A DNA stretch of 23,589 bases from positions 1-23,589 of the forward strand of contig CAZSMK010000103.1 in assembly GCA_964608095.1 (NCBI GenBank), read 5' to 3'. The notes beneath the pieces are model-generated. The model ran no database searches. It was not told where the DNA came from and saw nothing but the letters and a program-made list of their open reading frames with translations. The DNA is from CAZSMK01 sp964608095. GTDB lineage: Bacteria > Sumerlaeota > Sumerlaeia > MWCT01 > JAGHBZ01. Shown here one piece after another: positions 16,506 through 23,589 of this stretch (positions are counted from its first letter, which is position 1; each line of letters begins with the position of its first letter). The translations under genes and the position numbers were made by a program.

Positions 16506-17426
16506 TTATTCAATATAATTAATATAAAAGGGTCGTACCCTGGTATTCTTTTCGTCCTGATTTCTCGAAATCAGGGCGATTATCTGCGTCATCTTTTTAT
16601 AACGAATATTAATAAAGAGTGTATCCGTAAACCGCCGGCTAAGAAAAAGCCCTCTCCCGCTTTGATCATAAAGCCCGGCTTTGTCGTATTGACGGCAGAG
16701 AGTGTCCACGATATGTTTAGGTTGCAGTACGCCGCCGTTATCGGTTACCGCGAAGCCCGCCAGATAATCCTTGCACCCATAATCAACCTTGACCATTTCG
16801 GGAGGAGTGAGCTCGGTGAAACGACGAGGATGGTATTTTTCCATCCCTTTTTCATCGAGAAATCCATGGTAAATAGCGTTGTTGACCATTTCTTCAAGGA
16901 CGAGACGAATGTCATAGAGCCGGGCGGAACTGAATCCATGTGCCCCAAAAAAGTTTATAACTTTGCTGACCACGTATGATTTATCCTCTACATTACATAT
17001 CTCTTCAGTCCTGAGATTCGTGGGAAGATAGCGTCGTAAACCGAAGGCTTTCGCGGGATGAATGAAATTTTCAACAGCGAGGAGAACATGTTCGGGTGTA
17101 TATATCTCGTATTTTGATAAGACGTTGGTGATCCCCCACTTGCGAATATGAACAATATACTCTTCAAGTGGTAGAGTCGTCATAAGCGCCAGCCGGGTGA
17201 GCTGTCCCCGCTCCCTTATGGAACGTATAAAGAGGTCTACCTGGATTCCAAGAGTTTCAAAGTCGAACAAAATCAACATGTAGGAATTTTGATTGATTTT
17301 ATCAAGTCCGTCTGTGACACCCGCGGCAACATCTACCTTGTAGTGTGGTGATAAAATCTTTAACAGTCTTGTTCGACCCTCAGGATCTTTATCAATCATC
17401 AAGATTCTTTGTTCGACAACTGCCAT
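16506..17426 (-). CDS. Receiver-domain / HATPase (RsbW-like) fusion signalling protein
   Basis: The product has 306 residues and no membrane span. Residues 6-120 form a CheY-like receiver with the acidic pair D12/D14 (IDKDP), a candidate phospho-acceptor D55 (LILFDFET) and Lys105 (NVLSKYE). Residues about 135-290 form a GHKL ATPase of the HATPase_c_2 (anti-sigma/serine kinase) type, with N-box LEEMVNNAIYHG (177-188), DNGG (229-232) and SGRGLFL (256-262). No His-phosphorylation domain is present, so it is not a classical histidine kinase. The likely role is a phosphorylation-controlled protein kinase or anti-sigma/anti-sigma-antagonist switch. Its start is divergent from the GH116 gene, so it may regulate that unit. 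No partner (STAS protein, PP2C phosphatase or sigma factor) is in the window. Confidence 0.85.
   Translation of the reverse strand: MAVVEQRILMIDKDPEGRTRLLKILSPHYKVDVAAGVTDGLDKINQNSYMLILFDFETLGIQVDLFIRSIRERGQLTRLALMTTLPLEEYIVHIRKWGITNVLSKYEIYTPEHVLLAVENFIHPAKAFGLRRYLPTNLRTEEICNVEDKSYVVSKVINFFGAHGFSSARLYDIRLVLEEMVNNAIYHGFLDEKGMEKYHPRRFTELTPPEMVKVDYGCKDYLAGFAVTDNGGVLQPKHIVDTLCRQYDKAGLYDQSGRGLFLSRRFTDTLFINIRYKKMTQIIALISRNQDEKNTRVRPFYINYIE
16556..16575. repeat. Perfect 9-bp inverted repeat inside the 3' end of the regulator gene
   Basis: CCTGATTTC and GAAATCAGG are separated by 2 nt. The repeat lies within the last 25 codons of the minus-strand regulator gene. No T-run follows on either strand, so it is not a standard terminator. 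It could slow transcripts from either of the convergent genes or be chance. Confidence 0.35.
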
Positions 17427-17575
17427 AAATCAAGTTCAACCGCCGGAATTATAAATAGACCAAACATTTTCTCTCAAACGAGCAAAAAATAGCAAGCCAA
17501 AAGAATTATCTTTTGCCCTCGAAACCCGCCCTGTGACAGGATAAAAAACACACCACACTGATGAGATACTGACCT

Positions 17576-20203
17576 ATGAAAAGTGAATCCTTTACTTATA
17601 AGGGGACACATGGAAATGCTGTGGCTATGCCGCTTGGCGGCATCGGCACAGGCACTATCGCCCTTTGCGCCGACGGCTCACTCCGCCAATGGCAACTATT
17701 CAACACAGTCAATCACGACGCCTGGATACCCGATTCTTTCTTTGCGGTGCGATGCCAATCTTCCGGGGCATCAAGCGCAACCGCACGAGTCCTAATGCAA
17801 AAGGAACTGAGAGAGAACCTGAACAAGCCTGAGCCTGCCCCACTCGTGTCCGATCATATTGTCCCACCGGGATTGTCAAAATTCAAAAAGCGTGTGCCCT
17901 GCATGGAGAGAACCGAATTCGAAGGGAAATATCCCTTTGCAACAATAAGATACCATGATGCACATGTTCCGCTCCGGATTGTTCTCTCCGCCTTTTCCCC
18001 TCTTATCCCATTGAACGTTGAAGACTCTTCCCTGCCCGGTATTTACTTCAGGTTTACATTTCATAACGATTCAGCCTATGCCGTTACGTGCTCCCTTCTC
18101 GGCGCCATCCAAAATGTTGTAGGGTATGATGGGCTTGGTGAAGTAGAGGGCGTAAACAGTATAAGGTACGGCGGCAACAGCAATCAGCATATAAGCACAG
18201 AACGTTTTACCGGTATGCTCATGAAGAATGAGAGGTTAGGAGCGAAAGATGCGCGTAACGGAAACCTATCTTTTGGCGTAATCAAAGAAGGTTCCGAATC
18301 TATCCTCTTGACCAGCTGGGATTCTGTAGATGATTTGTGGAATTCTTTTGTAGAAACAGGCACACTTCCTTCCTCCACGACCTTGATGCCTTCACCGCAA
18401 GGAAAGACTCTTAATGCAGCCGTATTGGTTCCAGGTTTTAGTATCAATCCGGGGGATACCGAAGAGATAGTGTTTCTCCTTACCTGGTATTTTCCACACC
18501 GCTATCTTAACTGGCACCAGGTCCCCCGCGTTGTTATTCCTGATGGGATATCCACGTATCTGGGAAATGAGTATGGAAACCGGTTTCAGGATTCGCTCGC
18601 AGCCGCAGATTATATGGCGCGTCGAAAAGATGATCTTTTCAATATGACACAGTCTTTCCAGAACGACATATTCTCGAGCGGCATGCCGGAACCTGTTATT
18701 GAACGAGTGACATCACAAATCTCGGTTCTTCGCAGTCCGACATGTTTTATAACAGCAGATGGTACTTTTTACGGCTTCGAGGGGTGTTGCGGCGCAAGCG
18801 CTCCCCACTTTATTGGTGAAGGTTCCTGTCCCCTCAACTGTACCCATGTCTGGAATTATGAAATGACATTGGCACATCTCTTCCCATCACTTGAACGAAC
18901 CATGCGCGAGGTTGAATTGTTCCATCAGCTTGATCCCAAAGGCGAGCTACCGCACCGTGTGACATTGCCGCTATCTCTTCCACGACCCTGGGATACTGAT
19001 ATAGGCGGCCCTCTTCATTGTGCGCTTGACGGCATGCTCGGCGCTATCCTGAAAGCGTATCGAGAGGTCCTGATATCGGGAAATCACGCATGGCTCGAAA
19101 AAATATATGAACCCTTGAAAAGATTAAGGAGCTTCATCTTCTCGAAATTCGACCCGGAAAGAAAAGGCATCATCGAAGGCGAACAACCAAATACCTACGA
19201 CATCTCAACGTATGGACCGAACACGTTTATCGGCTCATTGTGGCTTGCCGCTTTATGCGCGCTGGAACGACTTGCAGACATTATGAACGACGATACAACG
19301 GCACAAGACGTCCGGGAACGGTTCGAGCGAGGGAAAGAAGGGTATGATAAAATCCTGTGGAACGGTGAGTATTACGACCATACAATCTTGCCCGGACAGA
19401 CTTACGAAAACGGCTGGGGGAAGGGATGCCATTCGGATCAGCTCATAGGCGTATGGTGGGCGAAAATCCTTGATCTGGGAGAGATTCTTCCTCGTGAGCA
19501 TGTAAAAGAGGCGTTACGCTCGATTTATAGATTCAACTTCAAGGAGAGCCTGGAAGGAATCGAGCAGCAGCCCCGCCGGTTTGCGTGCGAAGATGAGGCG
19601 GGACTCCTCAATTGCACCTGGCCCTATGGCGGCAGACCTGAAACTCCCATCCTTTATTGCGACGAGGTCTGGACAGGTATCGAGTATGAAATTGCTGCCC
19701 TCATGTTTTTTGAAGGAATGCTGGATGAAGGACTACGAATTGTTCAGGCTATTTCAGCGCGTTACGATGGCTCACGACGTAACCCTTTCAACGAAATTGA
19801 ATGCGGAGACCATTATGTCCGCGCACTTGCCAGCTGGTCTATGATTCTTGCCCTTTCTGGATTCCACTATGATGGCATTAAAAAAGAACTGACGATTAAG
19901 CCGGGATTCACATCCCCAGGGGTATCTCTTTTTTTCACTACAGCAACTGGATGGGGAACCTTTTGTTCTATATTCGAGAAAAATCATCGCTTTGTGCTCC
20001 TCTCCATATCTGCAGGCTACATCGACATCAATGGTATGTACCTGCCTGTGGAAAAGACTGAATCAGGCTCATGCAGGACCGTTCAGGTCGTTAACCATAA
20101 TGCAGAAGTCAGAGCTGATTTCACACTCGAAGACGAATGGGTACACATAATCTTTACGCAACCAATCAGGGCTTCTTCCTCTCTTGAAATAAATATAACA
20201 TGA
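17576..20203 (+). CDS. GH116 family beta-glycosidase (glucosylceramidase-like)
   Basis: This is an 875-residue cytosolic glycoside hydrolase of the GH116/GBA2 type. The N-terminal beta-sandwich begins with the family stretch MPLGGIGTGTIALCADGSLRQW (residues about 18-40). The C-terminal (alpha/alpha)6 barrel carries the catalytic region. D696 in DEVWTGIEYE matches the acid/base Asp of GBA2 and of the Thermoanaerobacterium enzyme. The nucleophile is probably E534 in GIIEGEQPNTYD, although E536 is adjacent. NEIECGDHYVRALASW (about 738-755) is a further family signature. Family activities include beta-glucosidase, beta-xylosidase and N-acetylglucosaminidase, so the substrate is open. There is no signal peptide. 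The RBS is weak. The TGA stop overlaps the next gene's ATG (ATGA), implying translational coupling to a modular surface-type protein. Confidence 0.93.
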   Translation: MKSESFTYKGTHGNAVAMPLGGIGTGTIALCADGSLRQWQLFNTVNHDAWIPDSFFAVRCQSSGASSATARVLMQKELRENLNKPEPAPLVSDHIVPPGLSKFKKRVPCMERTEFEGKYPFATIRYHDAHVPLRIVLSAFSPLIPLNVEDSSLPGIYFRFTFHNDSAYAVTCSLLGAIQNVVGYDGLGEVEGVNSIRYGGNSNQHISTERFTGMLMKNERLGAKDARNGNLSFGVIKEGSESILLTSWDSVDDLWNSFVETGTLPSSTTLMPSPQGKTLNAAVLVPGFSINPGDTEEIVFLLTWYFPHRYLNWHQVPRVVIPDGISTYLGNEYGNRFQDSLAAADYMARRKDDLFNMTQSFQNDIFSSGMPEPVIERVTSQISVLRSPTCFITADGTFYGFEGCCGASAPHFIGEGSCPLNCTHVWNYEMTLAHLFPSLERTMREVELFHQLDPKGELPHRVTLPLSLPRPWDTDIGGPLHCALDGMLGAILKAYREVLISGNHAWLEKIYEPLKRLRSFIFSKFDPERKGIIEGEQPNTYDISTYGPNTFIGSLWLAALCALERLADIMNDDTTAQDVRERFERGKEGYDKILWNGEYYDHTILPGQTYENGWGKGCHSDQLIGVWWAKILDLGEILPREHVKEALRSIYRFNFKESLEGIEQQPRRFACEDEAGLLNCTWPYGGRPETPILYCDEVWTGIEYEIAALMFFEGMLDEGLRIVQAISARYDGSRRNPFNEIECGDHYVRALASWSMILALSGFHYDGIKKELTIKPGFTSPGVSLFFTTATGWGTFCSIFEKNHRFVLLSISAGYIDINGMYLPVEKTESGSCRTVQVVNHNAEVRADFTLEDEWVHIIFTQPIRASSSLEINIT

Positions 20204-23001
20204 GAAGGATAGGCGTTCTTTCCAGACATCACTTCATTTTTCAGGATAAACGTGTATGTAAAATCTTGGATTCTTCACGTTTTTTAAATTTCTTTATAAT
20301 CTTCTTTGCTAAAGGGAAAGACGGCGCCTATATGTCCAGTGCAAGCTGGGACGCTGTTCACACTGCCGACCGCCTGATAGGTTCGGATCATTTAGCGATT
20401 TCACTCACTGTCGGAACCGGTAGCGGGTCGTGGGTGCAGGACTACGCATACGATGCGGATGGAGATAATAATCCGTATGAGTCGGATTGGCTCTCCGATC
20501 CATTTGGTCCGGATGCCATAGGTGGCGGCTCTCCACCACCTACACTTATTGCTGCGTCAAGTTCGTTCGCGTGGAACATGAATAACACTCTCTGGGACGT
20601 TACCCTTGGCGGCACTCGAAATGGTCTCGGACAATGGAAATCACCCGACGACGATCCCCCTGATAATACTGTCTGGAATAACTATTATCCCTACTGGGAT
20701 TTCGATCACGAATGGGAATGGGCAATGGTGTATGAGATGAGTATTGATGTCTCTCCTTACGGAACCCAACCACTCGTAATCTGGCTCATACCCGCGCATA
20801 ACTCACCCTCAAAAGATAGTGTTGAAGATGTCCCTTTCGACCCTTTACCCCTGATAGATTTTGGCGATGCGCCTTCGAGTTATTCGACTTTGCTGGCTCA
20901 TGACGGCGCACGCCATTATATGGTAGCCCTGGGACCGAAATTAAATCCAAAGGTCGATGCTGAAAAGGACGGACAACCCACAGCTGATGCGACAGGTGAC
21001 GATTACAATGATGGTACGGACGACGAAGACGGTATTATTTTTACATCCCTTTTGGGACTCGGTTCCTACGCAACCGTTGATGTACTGGCATCGACCTCGG
21101 CAACGCTCAGCGCCTGGGTCGATTTTAACAAGGACCTTGATTTTGCCGACCCAGGGGAACAGATTTTTACCGACGTCCATCTCACCACGGGAACGCATAG
21201 CCTTAGCTTTTATATCCCCACCGATGCAATTATAGGTACGACTTTCGCCCGATTTAGATTTAGCACTGAAACCGGGCTATCATATTATGGTCTTGCATCC
21301 GATGGTGAAGTGGAAGATTACCAGATCAAACTCGATGTGCTTGATTACGGTGATGCCCCTGATCCCACCTATCCTACTCTGTTTGCCAATAACGGGGCGC
21401 GACATGCCATCGACGGCATCACGTTTTTAGGAACGGTACCGGATTACGAATTCGATGGACAACCACATCCCTATGCACTTGGTGATGATTTAGACGGCAA
21501 CGACGACGAGGACGGAGTAGTGTTCACTTCCTCACTCATCATGGGAAATAGTGCAACGGTCGACGTTAACGCATCTACTACCGGAGTGTTGAATGCCTGG
21601 TTAGATTTCAACGATGACGGCGACTGGGCTGATGCAGGCGAACAGATCTTTATCAATTTTATTCTTAGTCCGGGATTAAACAACTTGTCCCTTGCCGTTC
21701 CCATAGATGCCGTTGCCGGAACTACATTTGCACGTTTTCGTTTCAGTACACAGAGCGGCTTGTCGTATGAAGGAGAGGCAGTAAACGGCGAGGTGGAAGA
21801 CTATGAAGTAGAGATCGAATATATGTATACGCCAACGCCGACTCCGACTGAGACACCTACGCCCACTCCTACGGATACGCCTACACCAACTCCTACGGAT
21901 ACCCCTACACCCACGCCCACTGATACCCCCACGCCGACTTCAACCGATACGCCAACGCCGACACCTACGGAAACTCCAACAGCGACACCGACAGCAACAC
22001 CGACGCCGACGCCACTGATCGAGTTCACCTTTGACGATGATCCGCAGGGCTGGATCTTTGCAGGCAACATCCCACCATATGTTATGCCGGCATCCATATC
22101 GGGCAATGGGCATATTGGCATGAACGCCCAGGGCTCGGTGAACAGCTTCTCTTACTGGTACAGCCCGGATATCCAGATGGACGGCACCGCTGGGCTATAT
22201 AAATCCACCTGGACGCTGGGCAGCAGCGCCAGTACGCCTAACGGCGCGGTTCAGTTCAGGCTCAGAATCAACCAGAAAGGTACCTGGTCTGCATGGAATC
22301 AAGTCATATACAGTAATAATGGTTTGGCGCCCTACGTAGGCAACGATAAGCTCTACAACATGTACTTTGATCCCTTTATCACCGGCGCCGGTGACGATCT
22401 GTTTGTCCTGAACTTCGATATCCTGAGTTTCGACTTCTTCGATGAGACAAATTCATGGATCTACCTCGAAGAGGTTGAAATAAACGAAGCCGCCTTGACC
22501 CCTGGCGCATCGGTAGCGGAGTTCTTCTTCGATACCGATTCTGAAGGATGGACCTTCTTTGGAGACACCGTCTCGTTTGACGTTCCTATCACCTCGGTGG
22601 ATCCCGGCAGGCTGGGTCTTAACCCCAATGGCTCGACCAACTGTTTCTCTTACTGGCTAAGCCCGGATATAGGGCTCAAGGACGGCAAGATATACCACGT
22701 ACTGTATGAGATGTCGAGCAGTGTCACCAACCCGGATGAGGCAGTGCAGATGAGACTGCGTGTCAACCAGAAGGGGCAGTGGAAGGCATGGGACCGCGTG
22801 GTGAATAGCAACCTCGGCCGTGCTCCGTCAGAGACTTCACCGAAGATATACAGTGTCATTCTTGACCCGACTGTACAGGGCGTCGGTAATGACCTGGCGA
22901 GTCTGAACTTCGACATCATGAGTTTCGACTTCTTCGACAATTACGCCTTATGGCTGTATCTCGATTCTGTCCTGATGGAAGAGGTCACTATTACACCATA
23001 A
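20200..23001 (+). CDS. Large modular GEVED-domain protein with Thr-Pro linker and tandem C-terminal repeats
   Basis: The product has 933 residues and is probably exported. Module order: an N-terminal domain of unknown type (about 45-215), GEVED domain 1 (220-377, DFGDAPSSY to GEVEDYQ), GEVED domain 2 (382-540), a Thr-Pro linker (544-605), and two about 160-residue repeats (606-771 and 772-933). Both GEVED copies contain DFNxDxDxADxGEQIF loops that look calcium-binding. The C-terminal repeats open with FxFDxDxxGWxF and look like jelly-roll carbohydrate-binding domains. The role is inferred to be adhesion or glycan binding. ATG 20200 overlaps the glycosidase stop, and an alternative ATG at 20332 lies after an A/G-rich stretch. 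With the first start, a short hydrophobic run (FLNFFIIFF, 28-36) might act as an atypical signal peptide. No PEP-CTERM, LPXTG or type IX sorting signal is visible at the C-terminus. Confidence 0.88.
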   Translation: MRRIGVLSRHHFIFQDKRVCKILDSSRFLNFFIIFFAKGKDGAYMSSASWDAVHTADRLIGSDHLAISLTVGTGSGSWVQDYAYDADGDNNPYESDWLSDPFGPDAIGGGSPPPTLIAASSSFAWNMNNTLWDVTLGGTRNGLGQWKSPDDDPPDNTVWNNYYPYWDFDHEWEWAMVYEMSIDVSPYGTQPLVIWLIPAHNSPSKDSVEDVPFDPLPLIDFGDAPSSYSTLLAHDGARHYMVALGPKLNPKVDAEKDGQPTADATGDDYNDGTDDEDGIIFTSLLGLGSYATVDVLASTSATLSAWVDFNKDLDFADPGEQIFTDVHLTTGTHSLSFYIPTDAIIGTTFARFRFSTETGLSYYGLASDGEVEDYQIKLDVLDYGDAPDPTYPTLFANNGARHAIDGITFLGTVPDYEFDGQPHPYALGDDLDGNDDEDGVVFTSSLIMGNSATVDVNASTTGVLNAWLDFNDDGDWADAGEQIFINFILSPGLNNLSLAVPIDAVAGTTFARFRFSTQSGLSYEGEAVNGEVEDYEVEIEYMYTPTPTPTETPTPTPTDTPTPTPTDTPTPTPTDTPTPTSTDTPTPTPTETPTATPTATPTPTPLIEFTFDDDPQGWIFAGNIPPYVMPASISGNGHIGMNAQGSVNSFSYWYSPDIQMDGTAGLYKSTWTLGSSASTPNGAVQFRLRINQKGTWSAWNQVIYSNNGLAPYVGNDKLYNMYFDPFITGAGDDLFVLNFDILSFDFFDETNSWIYLEEVEINEAALTPGASVAEFFFDTDSEGWTFFGDTVSFDVPITSVDPGRLGLNPNGSTNCFSYWLSPDIGLKDGKIYHVLYEMSSSVTNPDEAVQMRLRVNQKGQWKAWDRVVNSNLGRAPSETSPKIYSVILDPTVQGVGNDLASLNFDIMSFDFFDNYALWLYLDSVLMEEVTITP
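21829..22014 (+). repeat. Tandem 24-bp repeat encoding (TPTPTPTD/E)n linker
   Basis: This is a run of ACN-CCN codons interrupted every eighth residue by Asp or Glu, giving about six copies of the octapeptide TPTPTPTD/E and a less regular TPTATPTATPTPTP end. It encodes an extended, probably O-glycosylated linker between the GEVED domains and the C-terminal repeats. The varied synonymous codons suggest that it is not a very recent expansion, but slippage here is plausible. Confidence 0.9.
22015..22998 (+). repeat. Two tandem about 490-bp coding repeats at the 3' end of the GEVED gene
   Basis: The first copy runs from 22015 to 22512 and the second from 22513 to 22998. Shared landmarks in order are FxFDxDxxGWxF, FSYWxSPDI, RLRxNQKGxWxAW, SNxGxAP and LNFDIxSFDFFD. 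The copies have clearly diverged in sequence but keep their length, so the duplication is old. Third positions look more GC-rich than in the first part of the gene. Confidence 0.85.
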
Positions 23002-23428
23002 GGTAATGCAGGAGCATGCATCTCTGAGGCATGATCCGGAAAGATACGCTAACCCTGTGGTGGGACACACCCACCGCGGTATTTTTTTTATTTATTCCAA
23101 GTGGACTATGTCTAAAAAGTGTCGGGGACTTCTTCTTTAAGTTTTGTCTTACTGAGATAAAAATTGTTTCCGGGATAGGTCTGAATGGCACTAACTTTAA
23201 GGTTTCACGCATTCTATGTACCCGGTGGTGTGGTTACGCCAGGCAATTATATAAACCTCTTTCAGAGTTATAATTTTCTCATGCCCATTCAGGGCTGGTT
23301 ATGATGGGTGATGACATAATCCCCGGGGCATTGAATCCTATCTTTTATACTCATTTTTTTGAGAGGCGTTTATTTTTCTTGCCCCGGATATAGGGTATAT
23401 GTAAGATTAAAAACAAGTACATTATATT
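23002..23428. other. Intergenic stretch of about 430 bp
   Basis: This stretch starts after the GEVED gene and contains the intrinsic terminator at 23055-23089. Beyond that it is AT-rich with scattered short palindromes, for example CCCCGGGG near 23322. I see no tRNA, riboswitch or convincing coding sequence. The open frames here lack codon structure and family resemblance. Confidence 0.6.
23055..23089 (+). terminator. Intrinsic terminator of the GH116-GEVED unit
   Basis: A 10-bp GC-rich stem (23055-23064 with 23070-23079, two G-U pairs) has a 5-nt ACACA loop and is followed by eight consecutive T residues (23082-23089). It lies 54 bp after the GEVED stop codon. This is the clearest terminator in the window. 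Confidence 0.85.
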
Positions 23429-23589
23429 TTGGCCAAAAACATTGGAATTCACCTGCTCACGAGTAGGCAGGTGCCTTATGTTGTCGAGGTGGCAAACATG
23501 AAGCCTGAATCTCCATTCTATGAGCACTGCAGGGGCGTTCTTGAAAAGTCTATACTTTTCTCCGATCTGGATGAGCCAACTCTTCAAGC
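23429..23589 (+). CDS. Possible partial reading frame running off the right edge
   Basis: The frame is open from a stop at 23408-23410 to the end of the window. Candidate starts are TTG 23429, GTG 23471, GTG 23489 and ATG 23498, and none has a good RBS. The predicted product (for example MKPESPFYEHCRGVLEKS from 23498) has a plausible soluble composition, but I recognise no family. An opposite-strand frame covers the same bases. A 7-bp inverted repeat (CACCTGC at 23450-23456, GCAGGTG at 23467-23473) also lies here and may mean that the stretch is regulatory instead of coding. Confidence 0.25.
   Translation, partial: MAKNIGIHLLTSRQVPYVVEVANMKPESPFYEHCRGVLEKSILFSDLDEPTLQ

Noticed and set aside
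21829..22014. Possible CRISPR or other spaced repeat array
   Set aside because: The repeat is a continuous 24-bp coding repeat in frame with no unique spacers, and it encodes a Thr-Pro linker.
21801..22121. A minus-strand frame rich in Val-Gly repeats
   Set aside because: It is the antisense reading of the Thr-Pro linker repeat, so its low-complexity composition is an artefact.

Overview
The window appears to come from an uncultured Gram-negative bacterium of intermediate GC. It has a bacterial gyrA and an O-antigen-ligase-type membrane protein, which implies an LPS or other surface polysaccharide. It also has a Thr-Pro-linked GEVED surface protein and an archaeal/eukaryotic-type (CDKAL1-like) tRNA methylthiotransferase. 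That mix resembles poorly cultured candidate phyla such as Hydrogenedentota, Sumerlaeota or Omnitrophota relatives. The placement is only an impression, because no rRNA or other decisive marker is present.

Region 1 (1-5300, + strand) is the remains of a DNA-modification/anti-phage locus. It holds the C-terminal part of a DUF1156 adenine-specific DNA methylase (91-1503), whose frame is closed by stops upstream and has no start codon before its DPPY motif. An apparently intact DUF499 AAA-type ATPase (1528-4386) follows in the same transcription unit. Then comes an AT-rich gene of unknown function (4477-5295). The join at about 82-117 carries a 10-bp direct repeat, and a perfect hairpin lies at 31-49. 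The locus looks damaged, not complete.

Region 2 (5383-10336) has a two-gene minus-strand unit, an M48 membrane metallopeptidase followed by an AI-2E-family permease. It diverges from gyrA across an AT-rich palindrome.

Region 3 (10500-16449) holds an NSS-family sodium symporter with a 62-residue single-membrane-span companion, then rlmN. An O-antigen-ligase family protein lies on the minus strand, convergent with rlmN and divergent from the MtaB-like methylthiotransferase. Two radical-SAM RNA-modification enzymes therefore flank a surface-polysaccharide gene.

Region 4 (16506-23001) holds a minus-strand receiver-HATPase fusion regulator. Diverging from it is a two-gene unit: a GH116-type beta-glycosidase whose stop overlaps the start (ATGA) of a large modular protein. 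That protein has two GEVED domains, a Thr-Pro linker and two C-terminal jelly-roll-like repeats, and the unit ends at a strong intrinsic terminator (23055-23089). The final 500 bases are mostly non-coding, with a weak partial reading frame entering the right edge. No rRNA, tRNA, CRISPR array, transposase or integrase was seen.

No complete undescribed system can be claimed. The best leads are the unknown third gene of the DUF1156/DUF499 locus, the receiver-HATPase regulator next to the GH116-GEVED pair, and that pair itself.
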